DNA of 64,000 nucleotides from Ostrinia nubilalis (GCF_963855985.1 NC_087110.1:6749001-6813000), one strand, 5' to 3'; positions 9,701 to 20,706 are shown, counted from the first letter of the stretch. Made by a program: numbers and translations. The notes: generated from the sequence alone by a model not told the origin.

Positions 9701-10346
9701 AATCACGCATTACGGATAGATTGATATGTCCTCCTTACAAAACTGCCGCTTTTCGTGGCAGCTTCAGGTACTTGGCAACAAAATGTTGGAACAACATTCC
9801 TCCACCAATACGTAATTGTGAAACAGTCAGAGACTTCAAAGTAAAATACAAGTTACATCTGTTAACCATACAAAAGAATATCTGAAGTACCTGAACGTAA
9901 ACCGACATTCATAGATAGTACCTACATTATAGCTATATGATTTTACATACATAATATTTATATCTTATTCTCTCATATTTATGTATACTTATACATATTA
10001 TATTCATATTCATTTATAAGGTGCTCAATAGCACAAAATAGCTCAATAGCACAAAATTGCACAATAGCAGAAAATAATGTACCTACTTATTTTCTTTTCT
10101 TCTCTTTTCTTTATTTGTTATGTTGTGAGTTGTAACGTTCGCTGTGGGCCACGTGCCCCTCTCTCATGGTGTCTGCAGAATACCAGTGGCCGTAACGTGC
10201 TCCCGAGTACGTTATGGCCTCATACTGAGCAGAGACCAATTTGGTACAAATAATTCACTTTTTTTTTTGCTCTTTTGTTGATCTGTATTGTAATATCTTT
10301 GATACCAAATAAATATTTTTTCTTTCTTTCTTTCTTTCTTTCTTTC
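6783..10346 (+). mobile_element. Jockey/CR1-type non-LTR retrotransposon with (TTTC)n tail
   Basis: The element holds one long ORF (7009-9885) and a 3' UTR of about 430 bp. The UTR has a small tandem of CTCAATAGCACAAAA units near 10023-10074, a conserved-looking GC-rich block (10140-10240), and an AATAAA near 10309 directly before the (TTTC)n tail ending about 10346. The 5' boundary is uncertain. It cannot lie inside the RTE scrap ending at 6772, and the reading frame stays open from 6703, so 6783 is the earliest reasonable start. No convincing target duplication was found. There is no separate ORF1, which suggests 5' truncation. Confidence 0.8.
7009..9885 (+). CDS. LINE ORF2: AP-type endonuclease plus reverse transcriptase
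   Basis: The product would nick target DNA and copy the element RNA in place (target-primed reverse transcription). The N-terminal endonuclease shows LNPGSL (residues 28-33), INETWL (54-59, catalytic Glu 56), TAYRPP, GDFNID (163-168) and a TLLDL motif. The last motif reads SGH (228-230) where SDH is usual, a possibly damaging change. The RT domain shows QSGFRRGRS, LLDYSRAFDT (585-594), QGVPQGSILGP (647-657) and FADD (679-682). There is no RNase H domain. At 958 codons it has no stop or frameshift, unusual among its dead neighbours. The stated start is TTG; the first in-frame ATG is at 7138, already inside the endonuclease. The frame is open back to 6703, so the native start is probably missing. 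The domain call is secure; Jockey versus CR1 clade is an inference. Confidence 0.9.
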   Translation: MGNCKYVQISHTFVIQFVKNKNLLVGFLNPGSLCTRHDEFLVAMQRHAADIVAINETWLRAGGEACAPSPPGYRFRHVPRPPGVRSRGGGVGFYLKRGIYARLLDHPASLSVEQMWISLKLNGLKLAVGTAYRPPWLCVDTFIDALTESISAFSVHDHIVLMGDFNIDLLKPDDPSTKKLHQFLDCMNLKQYVTEPTHFTDHSETLLDLVCSSSKVVKVTVDHIRELSGHAFISFEINIKKPKMTPRWIIYRPLKDINIDQFNKDLENIPWDSALSHDVNDSVIAFNALLKKLYDNHAPIKKSYVREQSYPWITETIKIMMRLRDDAHAKSRRTKLENHKKYYKELKHIVSLALHNEKTAYFQQFINKNVNDPRTLWKNLKQNIVDFNKKNTDLPDNMNNPDDINKHFLALPSHKDNISISQLTYFCFNRFGHSKFSLKPVDETTIFKIIRNITTNAQGIDEISLNMVLLTLPQSLSVITAIVNMSISTGTFPEIWKESIIKPIPKTSHPTELKDLRPISILPFMSKIVEKVVCQQITEYLSNNNILPQKQSGFRRGRSTTTALLDVIDDLLAGRDVGEGAVLVLLDYSRAFDTINTSLLLAKLIYYGFDHLTLKWFASYLLGRSQRVEVCLPNGTKTLSANSLVHQGVPQGSILGPILFILYTADLPNCVIDCEHHLFADDMQIYLTFKPAETILSINRINNDLERIASWSDSNGLVLNPAKTKFIIVGTKTQIKIIESYNPKIELQNSKIEQVSEARNLGVQIDGNLHFESHVHNTVKQCYYRLKVLYQVRQFLSEGLRVRLCETLILSKLNYADTVIGGCLLGRTKKLIQRVQNSCARYCFSIPRRAHVTPYLNRSDLLNMESRRVMHFASLLFGVINHESPPYLFNKLKFTQRQSRITDRLICPPYKTAAFRGSFRYLATKCWNNIPPPIRNCETVRDFKVKYKLHLLTIQKNI

Positions 10347-11084
10347 AAATCATAAAAACGCGCTCACCAAAAGTATTCGTATACGCCAGACATTTTTGTC
10401 TGCGGTAAGGTATTTTAATAAAGAAATACTTCAAAGGGTTACGTACTTAGTGCTAAGGGATTCTGACAGGGCCAAGTACCTAATTTACTGAGCCTTTACT
10501 TTTTCAGTTTAACGGAAAAATATTTCTCATTTCAAGGGATTTTAGTTCGCAAAAAATGTTGAGAGCAATAACGATCGTCTATTTTCCTTTGAAATATTTT
10601 AGAGAAAATATGAAGCTCAACGTTCTAAAATATTATAACAGGCATTCCTGTTTTTAACCGACTTCATAAAAAGGGGTTTTTCACCAACTCTGTTCTCAAT
10701 TTGACGGTATGTTTTTTTTGTTACGATAATACTAATACTGATACGATATATCTACTCGACGCATTGATAGTTGATACTTGTATTAAGACAAGTTGCATAT
10801 CAGTTTTGTTAATCCGTTTCGCACCACGATTTTTTTTATTTTCCTTTCAAAATTATCAATTTTTTGGCAACAATATATTGACTTTTCACTTAAAATGCAC
10901 TGTATACAAAGTACCTAAAATGTCTTGTTTTTGAAACTTGAAACTTCATCTCTAGGTCTTAGCACGTGACTTCTACTATCTTAGTTGCTAGGTACAGTCT
11001 GCATTAATAAAATTTAACGATAGTCATTATTTTATTTCGATGTATTTATATTTTTTCACATCGACAACCCTAATCACACTTAAT
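10347..11084. other. AT-rich DNA with one dispersed-repeat scrap
   Basis: Near 10651-10715 the sequence AACCGACTTCATAAAAAGG followed by TTCTCAATTTGACGGTATG resembles a dispersed repeat common in lepidopteran genomes. The remainder shows nothing recognisable. Short open frames here are low-complexity. Confidence 0.35.
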
Positions 11085-11411
11085 ATTTTAAAGGCGAAAG
11101 TTTGTGGGGGTGTGAGTGTGTATGTATGTTACTACTTCACGTCTAAACATCTGGAACGATTACATAACATCTCACCCGCCAGTTTCCTCAGTTACCATGG
11201 CGCTTGCAACAGTGCCAAAATATAGGAAACTCGAAATTAAGGTACATAGTAGCAATCCCGTCAATGATAAATTATTATGTTAGTGACCATGAAAGTTTAA
11301 AACCATATAAACTGGAGCGATTTTAATAAAATTTGGTATGGAGTTAGCTGACAACCTGGATTAACGTATAGGCTAAGTTTTAAACGCGGATAACACCGCA
11401 GGGCACAGCTA
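11085..11411 (+). mobile_element. Old Helitron copy split by a 150-bp insertion
   Basis: The left part (GGCGAAAGTTTGTGGGGG through TTACTACTTCACGTC) and right part (TTTTAATAAAATTTGGTATG to CCGCAGGGCACAGCTAATAT) are the two halves of a decayed plus-strand Helitron. Between them is an insert at 11162-11311. Confidence 0.55.
11162..11311. repeat. Insertion inside the old Helitron
   Basis: This 150-bp block interrupts the Helitron body and is flanked by an 11-bp imperfect duplication, CTGGAACGATT (11151-11161) and CTGGAGCGATT (11312-11322). It contains GCGCTTGCAACAGTGCC and GTACATAGTAGCAATCCC, a sequence I recognise only as a dispersed repeat of unknown class. Confidence 0.55.
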
Positions 11412-11415
11412 ATAT

Positions 11416-11613
11416 TACTAATATTATAAATGCAAAAGTTTGTATGGATGTCTGGATGTGAACATGTTACTCTTTCACGAAAAAACTACCGAACGGATTT
11501 TGACGAAACTTTACAGCTTATTGTTTATATCCCAGAATAACAGATAGGCTATAATTTATGAGGATCTGTGTCAAACTAAATTTCACGCGGGTGAAGGCGC
11601 TGGCAAAAGCTAG
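11416..11613 (+). mobile_element. Non-autonomous Helitron
   Basis: The 5' region is ACTAATATTATAAATGCAAAAG, the body includes a TGGATGTCTGGATGTG stretch and the CCGAACGGATTTTGACG block, and the 3' end is a hairpin-like GCGGGTGAAGGCGCTGGC followed by AAAAGCTAG and a T. It abuts the older copy on its left, a head-to-tail arrangement. Confidence 0.75.
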
Positions 11614-13027
11614 TTAATAATACAGCAAGTATCAATTGATGCGGACTATACCTGATATTCCAAAGCTCCTCACGTCCCCGTCTCGCATGGCGGATAAGCT
11701 CGTCGCGGACAGTTGCCCTCAGGAGTCACACGATATTGCGAGTGCCTGACAAAAAATATACTGGTCCGGTCAGTTCTATTTTTGAAAATCAGAAACGAAA
11801 CGAGGTCTTTTTTTAATATCACCTTTTTATGTTGTTGGTGGCCAGCTACAATTTTAAGAAAGGTTGTAATAAAATACACAAAAAGCACGCCTGCACTGTT
11901 GTCCCGTGATGCGCTACATATTGACAAAAAATTCATGAAATTAGGCAGTTCCCATCACCGAATCTTTTTCGCGAAATCAAGCGTTTCTATTTGCAAAAAT
12001 GTATAACCCACTCTGTCTAAATGCTTCCTTACTATTAATTTAAGTTGTAATAAATGTATAGTTTGATAGTGCCAAACACAATTTTAGTTTTTAATGTCCC
12101 ATGTACTTAACAAGTGTTTTTACTGAGCAAAGTCACTGAAAAGCCAAATCAAAGTCAATTCGCTCTCACAATAAAATCCCCAGCCAGATAAGCCTTGTTT
12201 ATTCAAATCCGGGAGAAACAGAGGTAAATAAAGAAATTAATTAGCATCTTACGGCGGTACCCAAATAAACTGTCCGGTTTATTCCCGGGCGGCGAGCCGG
12301 TTTTTTCCGATTCCGGCATTCGACGGTGCCGGAACGGCATTAGCATAGTAATGAATGGACGCTCCCGCGACTGCTCTCGGAACTAACGTTTGTAATTACT
12401 TTTGTCCTGACTCAGCTACCGGTTTGGAAAGTTCCGGACGTGGAAAAAATTTCCGTGCCAGTTTTCCGGACACGTGTGTCCAGTTGCGTAATGAAATCTA
12501 AACGTTTATTTGGTCGGAGTAAGCAATTTAGTTTTTGAATACGTAAGAGACACGTACAAAGGCTCGTTTTAAAATTGGTCTTATGTCGAGGTGTTTTCTC
12601 TGGAATTATATGAGAAATGCTGGGGCAAAATTCGGGAATCTAAGAACTGGATCAAAATTGACATTTTTTTTAAATAGAATAGATTTATATTCAAAATTTC
12701 ATTTATTTTACTCATAATTACGAGCAGGTACGAAGGTTTTAAGTATTAATTCAAGAAGCCATCTCAAAAATCCTGCATTAATGAAAATAGGTAGTCATTT
12801 GTTTTTATTCTACAGAATTTGAATCGAATTCAAATTGTTTTAATTTGCATAGATAGAGAAAGTCTGGCTGAGGTAGCCATTTTGTGACATTGCTTTTTAC
12901 TCCAAAACTGACTTAGGCGGGGGCTAGACGGTAAGAAAATACCTACATACCTACCTATAGTGGTTAATTAAAAGATCAAAAATCTGTCTACCTACCTTAA
13001 TGCAGCATCGCCTACATGGTTTTTGTA
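11614..13027. other. No gene; partly GC-richer single-copy-looking DNA
   Basis: Around 12240-12500 the base composition is clearly less AT-rich, with CpG-containing stretches such as CCCGGGCGGCGAGCCGG and CCGGACACGTGTGTCC. No ORF, splice structure or repeat is visible. It could be a conserved regulatory region, but that is a guess. Confidence 0.35.
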
Positions 13028-13262
13028 ATACTGAAAAGTTTCATCAAAATCCTTTCAGTAGTTTGTGCGTGAATTAATAACAATGACCCATCTATCAATA
13101 TTACGCAAACTTTCACATTTATGACAATAACTAGCTGATCCGGCGAATTTCGTACCGCCTATGTAGTATTCTATTGGTGGAAGATTTTCAAATCGTTTCA
13201 GTAGTTTCGGAGCTTATTCAATTTAAACAAACAAACAATAAAATCTTTCCTCTTTATAATGC
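13028..13262 (-). mobile_element. Helitron 5' fragment followed by a second Helitron copy
   Basis: 13028-13130 is a minus-strand Helitron 5' portion (TCATCAAAATCCTTTCAGT, then the TTTCACATTTATGAC block). At 13131 a second copy starts with CTAGCTGATCCGGCGAATTT, its 3' end on the minus strand, and runs to about 13262. The second copy belongs to the subtype that also lies at 43735-44129. Confidence 0.6.
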
Positions 13263-13708
13263 TGTAACCTGTTTTGTACGTCTTAAATAAATAAATAATG
13301 TTGGTGTAGATTAAGGATGAAACGTGCCGTTAAAAGTAAAATACACTACAGTAAATAATTAAAGCAGGTATTTGGCCAATGCTAATGAACTTTTACTTAA
13401 TGAAGGTAACCTTAGTTGTAGAACCTCTATTGATAAGATACTAAATTATTTTCCGGACAGAAACTAACCGATACTAATTGGGATACAGATAACGCTACCT
13501 CAAATTAAGCATAAGCGTTTCTCAAGGCTCTTTGTTCGAGGGACCTTATTAGTGTGGGCTTGAATAAGACAAGGTAAAAACAGGTCAGCAAGCCCTTAGC
13601 TTATATTATTTATTTTGTTAAGGCCCGATTTGACCAAACTTATATACCAGGATTGCACATTGAGTTTCAGTATGGAAATTTGTCAAAATGTCGAATAACT
13701 GACGATTT
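13263..13708. other. No recognisable feature
   Basis: AT-rich DNA; no ORF or repeat boundary recognised. Confidence 0.35.
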
Positions 13709-13719
13709 ATTCTGAGAGT

Positions 13720-13968
13720 CATCATCATCATCATCATCATCATCATTTCAGCCATAGGACGTCCACTGCTGAACATAGGCCTCCCCCAATGCTTTCCATG
13801 TTGATCTATTGGTAGCGGCCTGCGTCCAGCGCTTCCCTGCTACCTTTACGATGTCGTCGGTCCACTTTGTAGGTGGACGTCCCACGCTGCGTTTTCCGGT
13901 ACGCGGCCTCCATTCCAGAACCTTTCTGCCCCATCGGCCGTCAGTTCTGCGTACTATGTGCCCTGCCC
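13720..13968 (-). repeat. RTE-type LINE 3' fragment, (ATG)n-tail family, best-preserved copy
   Basis: On the minus strand this 249-bp copy reads through without a stop as an RTE polyprotein C-terminus: EWAGHIVRRTDGRW, KWTDDIVKVAG, NRSTWKALGEAYVQQWTSYG, stop, then (ATG)n. It is flanked by a perfect 11-bp duplication, ATTCTGAGAGT at 13709-13719 and 13969-13979. The open frame and perfect duplication indicate recent insertion. Confidence 0.9.
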
Positions 13969-13979
13969 ATTCTGAGAGT

Positions 13980-14767
13980 AATTAATATTTACTCTAGTTT
14001 GGTGGAATCCACCCTAAGTTACAAAAACACCCTCCCATACCGCCTTAGGCACTGACTGAGTTAAGCGTTATAACACAGAATAATAATAAGTACTACGTAC
14101 AGAAGTTTTACTCCGCGAAGGTATTTAAAAAATGTATGCTCAATGTCATTAACAATATGGTGTAGTTTAGCCTGTCTCAAGAGTCAAGCACCATTTTGTT
14201 TACAAACGTCAGTGATCGGCACTGCGCCGAAGCTATGGCTGACTTCGGTAAAATGATGTGACGTGAGGTGAAAAACTGCGGAAAATGGCGGAGGAAATAC
14301 ATGATTTAGGATGAATTATCATGAATAATATTAACTACTTATTTACCTCTCAGTGTCTTGAGCAACTTAAAAAAGTACATTCTGTGTTTTTATTATTATT
14401 TAGGCAGTTAAATACTGCACAGTAACATTATTTAGTACACCATTTTCTCTATTTTCTTCCATCATACACAAGAATACGCGTGCGTGAGTCAATGTTCGCT
14501 CGTATGTGAGGCCTTGTTGAATAGTATCCTGTAGGTGGGCCATCGTGCGTGTTTTGTTTTCGATGTAAACTCGCGGAGATGAACAGGCCTGGTTATACCT
14601 ATAAATAATTTCGAAATAATTTCGCTTTGGCAAATTTTTTTGTGGCTACTTCGCAGCAAGCCCAGCTCCCTGATAAAGCACAATTATTATTGTGACAGAT
14701 TCAATTTCAAGTAGCTTCACGTAACGAAGTATTCTGTGTAAGTCAGAGCATAGCGATTTCGGAATCA
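13980..14767. other. No recognisable feature
   Basis: AT-rich sequence with short open frames only (for example on the minus strand at 14400-14683) that lack recognisable motifs. Confidence 0.3.
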
Positions 14768-14852
14768 AAACTTTTGTCTATTGAGATGATGTTAGAGCAC
14801 AGAATAAGTAATAGTTGGTTAGAGTCTACATCGCCTCAATAGACAAAAAGTC
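14768..14852. mobile_element. Short palindromic MITE-like element (85 bp)
   Basis: The ends TTTTGTCTATTGAG and CTCAATAGACAAAAA are inverted repeats, followed inward by ATGATGT and ACATCG. No ORF. The class is not assignable. Confidence 0.5.
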
Positions 14853-15436
14853 TACATTGTAGACCAATAAGTTATTAATCCCAGACTCAAACACAGAACA
14901 GGTTTGATTCAGCATTTACTTAGTCATTACCTGGGGATCATAATATTATAAGCAGTCTAACTTTATTTCCAACTACCTAAACTACAGCCTGCTATTATCT
15001 AGGGTAATTGTACGTAAAGGTTGTAAAAATGTGTCTATTAGGTAGGCAGTAAAATAAAATCGTTACCCGAAAAAAGTATTCTTACCTACCTATTTAGGCT
15101 ACGACCTATGCATAACTGTAACCGTAACCATGGCAACGAGATCGACAAATTGGAGATTGAAAAGGGTCAGTTAACTTCATTGTTCCGTATTCGAATGCTT
15201 TGATCTGAAATTACGTTGCCAAAATATAAGGCAAATATTTGAAAATGTATCAAACAAATATCAAAACAATTTTGCTCGTATAAGGAAGATATTTTCTTTT
15301 AATGCGTTTGGGTGGAGCGATCTTGAAGACAAATATTTACGGTAAAATGATAGTGAACTGTAAGTCGACCGATCGACGTAATATTTAGTAATATGACGTA
15401 ATAATTATTATACGTCCTGACGTAATATTTTCAACA
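14853..15436. other. No recognisable feature
   Basis: AT-rich DNA, no ORF or repeat recognised. Confidence 0.3.
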
Positions 15437-15446
15437 ATGTGTATTT

Positions 15447-15634
15447 CATCATCATCATTTCAGCCATAGGACGTCCACTGCTGAACATAGGCCTCCCCCA
15501 ATGCTTTCCATGTTGATCGATTGGTAGCGGCCTGCGTCCAGCGCTTCCCTGCTACCTTTACGATGTCGTCGGTCCACCTTGTAGGTGGACGTCCCACCCT
15601 GCGTTTTCCGGTACGCGGCCTCCATTCCAGAACC
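15447..15634 (-). repeat. RTE-type LINE 3' fragment, (ATG)n-tail family
   Basis: Nearly identical by eye to the corresponding part of the copy at 13720-13968 (same TGCTACCTTTACGATGTCGT and TTTTCCGGTACGCGGCC blocks). It is flanked by a 10-bp perfect duplication, ATGTGTATTT at 15437-15446 and 15635-15644. Confidence 0.9.
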
Positions 15635-16013
15635 ATGTGTATTTACAAATTGCTAATATTCTTAAAAAAAAAACTCTGATTTAAAATAATATCACTTTAA
15701 AAGTGCAAAATGACCTATCTTGCGGAATATAGAATGCTTGCGGAATCATGGATGAAAACCTCATGACAATTTCAGTAGTTGTTTAGTAAATCGCGAACAG
15801 ACGTGTTCTATTCAAAACACAACAATGTCTTAAGAAAATTGGTTTCTATAGAATAGAAAGTATTTATTTGTATAGTATATTATAGTATAGTCTTGGATAG
15901 GTAGTTCGTTTGGCAAGCCTAAACTAATTTAATTAACTATTCAACACGCTCAAGTGCTTTGTTCACGTGCGTTGTTTGAACATGAACATTTCGAGCATTG
16001 ATTTATTGAGGAA

Positions 16014-16252
16014 CTAGCTTTCCGCCCGCGGCTTCGCCCGCATGGAATTTTGTCTGTCACAGAAAAACTTTAAAACGCGCGTCCCTGTTTCAAAAACCGG
16101 GATAAAATCTATCCTATGTCCTTTCCCGGGATTCTAACTATCTCTATGCAAAATTTCATCAAAATCGCTTTAGTGGTTTAGGCGTGACAGCGTGACAGAC
16201 AAACAGACAGACAAACAGACAGACAGACGGATAGACAGACAGAGTTACTTTC
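16014..16252 (-). mobile_element. Non-autonomous Helitron with rearranged 5' end
   Basis: The minus-strand 3' end is the hairpin (GCGGGCGAAGCCGCGGGC) and CTAG at 16014-16017. The body matches the copies at 2719, 25035 and 33345. After the (AGAC)n run and GTTACTTTC the normal TATAAT 5' end is absent. Instead an inverted (TGTC)n run follows (16253-16270), so the 5' end has been rearranged. Confidence 0.8.
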
Positions 16253-16270
16253 TGTCTGTCTGTCTGTCTA

Positions 16271-17811
16271 ACTTTCCGGCTTACACGTGTAGAGTACTTA
16301 TTGACTAACACAAAAAATAATTATAACAAAAGATGTTTGCGAATCCATCCAATATTTAACAAACTTTTATTTAACTTACAATATCTAAGGATCATTAATT
16401 TCCAAGTAACACTACACCAGTTTTGATAAAATTAATTAATTTAAAGATAACCTTAGAAAACCTTCTAAAAGGGCAAAGTCCACTTACTTTTTATTACTAA
16501 GTCGTACAAAAAGAGCTACCTCGTTGTGGATAAAAAAAAAAAAAAAAATAAGTGAATAGTGCAGCAGTGCGGCCAAAAAATTATTACGTCATCTATTCGA
16601 GTTTTTATTCGAGTAAACTTGTATAAAAGTAATCGATTTCATAAATTGTGTTTTGAACAAGTTTTTTTGTGCCGAGAAATATAAAATATCGATAAAAGTT
16701 ATTAACGATGTTTATCTATAATCGAGAACGTGTCTCTGGCGTTGTCGATGCATTTTTCGTTGTTTTATAAAAGCTATCGGTTACCGTTTTGAGCATGCAA
16801 ATTTTTTGATCAAAAATATTGCGGATTTTTTAAAACATATTTCATTGGTCTCAAAATTATGAAAGTGCTTGAACGTTTTAAATCCGTAGGTACTACAAAA
16901 TATACTAAAACAAAATATTAACAATCAATAATACCGATTCATATCAATGAGATAATTATGTACTACGAATAATAGCTTTGTTTATAAGAAGTTATTGATT
17001 TCATTTGTATCTCTCGTAGTTACTTAAAATCCTTTCTTTTAAAACTATAGGTACTAAAATATTTAAAACAATAATATATAACGTTATAAGGGCGTAAATA
17101 ACTATGACTTTACGTAAAGAATTCTCATTTCAATTTACGTCTTTGACTACAAAACTCAATAACATTCGGAGAAAGAGCACGTAATTCTCGCATTTTTCTT
17201 CATACTCAGAGCTAAATAAACTACACCTAACATTAGGTTTAGAAAACATATTTTTCCCAAAGTTGCGCCCCATTAGCCTCATAGTGATTGCTTAGAAAAT
17301 AAGGATCCGATCGAACATCAATTCCAACTTGGATGGGTATCACCGACCATTTGCGGATTTAGGGGTAAAAGGGCAGGGGGCATGTGCCCCCAGACGGTAA
17401 CATCATTTGTGGATTTAGGGGCAAAACGGGCTGGAGGATATAAGCCCCAAGTTGTGCCCCAGTATTCGACACCTGTCGAACTTTCGATTACGTCATGGGT
17501 TGAACATGACGTCACTTGGTATGCAAAATACATTGAATACGTTCACGGAAATAGTTCCTAGACTAAAGTTTCTCAAACTCCTCGTCATTTTAATGGAATC
17601 CTTTAAAATTCTGCGCCGTTTCAGCAAATGTGTCATACAAAAACGCCAATGGTAGGATGAAATGTCTCGTTTATAATTTCCAATTCTAAGAAAATCTGCA
17701 CGTTCGATTACGAACATAATAATAGCACAAAAGCATTTTCAAAGCCAATCAAGAATAAATTTATCGATATCTTTATGTACATTATTTACTCATTTTAGTA
17801 CTCTCTTATTT
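16271..17811. other. No gene; AT-rich with an imperfect tandem
   Basis: Two similar blocks at about 17345-17380 and 17405-17440 both contain TTTGYGGATTTAGGGGYAAAA followed by a purine-rich run, an imperfect 60-bp tandem. The rest is featureless. Confidence 0.4.
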
Positions 17812-17824
17812 AAGTATTTATAAT

Positions 17825-17920
17825 CTATCTCCGCTACCAACCCATCAACATGGAAATCATTAGGGGAGGGCTATGTTCAGCAGTGGACGTCCTATGGTTG
17901 AAATGATGATTATGATGATG
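17825..17920 (+). repeat. RTE-type LINE 3' fragment, (ATG)n-tail family
   Basis: Plus-strand copy with GGAAATCATTAGGGGAGGGC, TATGTTCAGCAGTGGACGTC and an ATGATG-rich tail. It is flanked by AAGTATTTATAAT (17812-17824) and AAGTATCTATAAT (17921-17933), 12 of 13 matching. Confidence 0.8.
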
Positions 17921-18261
17921 AAGTATCTATAATGCTGTTTGTGTCCCATCTTAAAAATAAATTCTAGATTTGTCTCTGAGTGCCCCTTTTATAAGTCCTA
18001 GATACGACCCTGGAGGCGAGGCGCGAAGGCTTCTTCAATATGAATGGTGTAATTGATTGAAAATCAAAGTGTTCAATCAAACCTGAAATAATTAATAACC
18101 CAGTAAGTTCTTTCCGCGGTGTGATGTTATAGTTCAGTGCTTCTTTCCTGATGATTGCATATTTTAATTGGTCCTACTTTGGTAATTGAGTATTTTGATG
18201 GAATAAATTGAAATTACACGGCTACTTAAAGAAATCTTTTCACACTTAATTTTTATAGTCC

Positions 18262-18330
18262 TACTAGGTGGACCGACGATCTGGTAAAGGTCGCGGGAAT
18301 ACCTGGATGCGTTCATTATGGAAAGCCTCA
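18262..18330 (+). repeat. RTE-type LINE 3' fragment, (AACG)n-tail family
   Basis: CTAGGTGGACCGACGATCTGGTAAAGG and GCGGGAATACCTGGATGCG encode the WTDDLVKVAG stretch on the plus strand. The copy ends within the next codons and lacks a tail. Confidence 0.65.
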
Positions 18331-18344
18331 TTTATGGAAGACCA

Positions 18345-18545
18345 TTCCGAACGACTGAACCGATTTCGATAAAATTTGAACGACTGAACCGATTTCGATA
18401 AAGCTTGAATCCCTTGAAAGAACATAGGAACTATCCTGTGTCCACTCGTCCCTGTTTCAAAAACCGGTTTAAAAACTATTTTATACCGGTTTTTGAAACT
18501 GGGACGCGCGGTAAAGATTTTCTGTGATAGATTTATAATTTCATG
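18345..18545. repeat. Helitron internal fragment with a local duplication and hairpin
   Basis: GAACGACTGAACCGATTTCGATAAA occurs twice in tandem near 18348-18402. Then CCTGTTTCAAAAACCGG (18452) is followed by its reverse complement CCGGTTTTTGAAACTGG (18486), giving a hairpin built from the Helitron body. No Helitron terminus is present. Confidence 0.55.
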
Positions 18546-19337
18546 CAAGCGAAACCTCAAGCATATGCTAGTACTTTGATAAACGATGAATACCCTAATT
18601 ACTAATTATAGCCTATATTATTGTGCTGCTCTTAGACAACAAAGCCTAATTATATTTTGGCTATAGCCTTGAATCTGGGTCTATCTAGGCCCTAGATAAT
18701 AGTCTGATGTAATACCATAAATTATCTACTGAATTTGTAAGGAGTACTGAATCTATACTTACCAATAAATTATAAAGCTGAAGAGTTCGTTTTTTTGCTT
18801 GAACGCGCTAATATCAGGAACTACTAGTTCGAGTTGAAAAATTCTTTTTGTGTTGGATAGCCCGTATATTGACAAAGATTTTACGGTACTATTTATCATC
18901 GTCCTACAGCCAATAGGGGCAGAGCAGTAAAGAAAAATGTTGCAAAAACTGGAAATATTATTCAAACTATTTTCACGCGTATGATAATGAGAAACGACCG
19001 ATATGTCGCAGCTTTAAGCTCTTAAATTCAGGATTTTTTTAGACAAATATTATTCTTCAGTAGGTAAGCCAGATTCACTTTCTTGTCCCATTAAAGTAAC
19101 AAACGGACCGTGCCCGGTTTTTCATTTGGGCCTATTCAATGGAAACGTTCTTCTAACCGTCGATTGATCGTCGTGAATTTCAGAGATCTGATAAACGCGG
19201 GCCCACACTGATTGACTGAGTTATATCTGGTTTAAATCGATTCGAAGTAGAGTAGGGTAGACTAACAGGTTTGCGTTATGTTGGACATACTTACCACTTC
19301 TTAATTTTTTAAGTAGATACTGCTTTACCTATACCTT
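18546..19337. other. No recognisable feature
   Basis: AT-rich sequence; no convincing ORF, RNA gene or repeat seen. Confidence 0.3.
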
Positions 19338-19348
19338 TTGATGATTTT

Positions 19349-19453
19349 TTCATCATGATCATCATCATTTTCTGCCATAGGACTTCCACTGCTGAACATA
19401 AGTAGGCCTCCCCTAGTGATTTTCATGTTGGTTGATCGATTAGTAGCGTGATG
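19349..19453 (-). repeat. RTE-type LINE 3' fragment, (ATG)n-tail family
   Basis: Family signature on the minus strand with a small insertion (GTA) in the AACATAGGCC block. It is flanked by TTGATGATTTT at 19338-19348 and 19454-19464, though the simple composition makes this duplication less decisive. Confidence 0.7.
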
Positions 19454-19464
19454 TTGATGATTTT

Positions 19465-20700
19465 CTGACTTATTGGTAAAATAGACATTTTCGACCATTG
19501 ATTTAAAAATCTCCATAAGTAACGCTTGTTAAGTGTCCAATGACTGGAAGTTTTACCCTGTATTGTAATGTTGTTATATTTTTCATTAAAATATTCTAGC
19601 AGAAGGAGAAGGAAATTTTCAAGGTCGTGAAATAGTTTTCGTTTATTTAATTTTCATTTGGTTAAACTATACATACATTTTTCTCAACAAATAGCACCAA
19701 TTCCAGCAAAATTAGATACCCCAGGGTTAAGCTTGAAGCGCTGTTACCTGCATTAATTTATTACCCAACTAACCAAATAGCTACCAAATAAGCAAACTAA
19801 ATCACCAATTACCCAAAACATCAGAGATCAGCGAAAAACCGGCTATACCTCACTATAACTCTAATAAATACCGAATTCGCAAATCACCTCCTTTGTTACC
19901 TAATTCCAGCTTATAGCCGAATAGCAGCTGCGCCCGATTTATGGCTTAACCTTTTCTCCCTAACGGATAGAATTGAAGACAATAAATTATACTTCAAACC
20001 CAAATAAGGCCCGTAAGTTACGGCCAAATACCCACCTAATGGCCGATCAGGCTAGATAGATTAGATAGCTTCCATGAAAAACAACACAGATCTCGTGTCT
20101 ACGACAGCCGTCTTCTTCACTCATGTTGGTGGCACAGGATGGGTGAAAGAGATGGGGCAATCGAAAGCTGTCTTCTCGATTTGAAGATAAAAAGTTGAGT
20201 CAAAGGTGAAAGTTCAAGTTTCAACATTAAAATGCATTTATGTTGATTTTAAATTTAAAAAAAAATTGCGAATGTTTAGGATCAAGATAATTATTATGTG
20301 ATGGGTACATAGAGTTTTTTTGCCATAGTAATTCTAAGTCATAGATTTTATATTAATAGCCTAGCAAAAACACCAATTCTTAAGTTTTATTAATGATAGA
20401 CAGTGACGTGGTTACGTTACTTAATTACGTTAAGCGATGCAATACACTTTCATATCTTATCACAGTGGCAAAAATAACAAAACGTCACTTGATTTAACAT
20501 TATCAGTATCGTGCAAATATAATAGTAAAACTGACAGCAAATCAGGTTTTACCTACATTTATGTAGCAAAATAGCATTATTATTGCTACCACAAAGTGAT
20601 TGATACGATGTGTTGTCGTCTGAAATGACTGAATATGGATCATTTTAACTCAAAAAATTAAGCGAAATTATAAAAATAATAAAGCCCTCCTCTCTTCCGA
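19465..20700. other. No recognisable feature
   Basis: No ORF, RNA gene or identifiable transposon. 19680-20060 is relatively A/C-rich and could be single-copy DNA. Confidence 0.3.
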
Positions 20701-20706
20701 ATTAGA

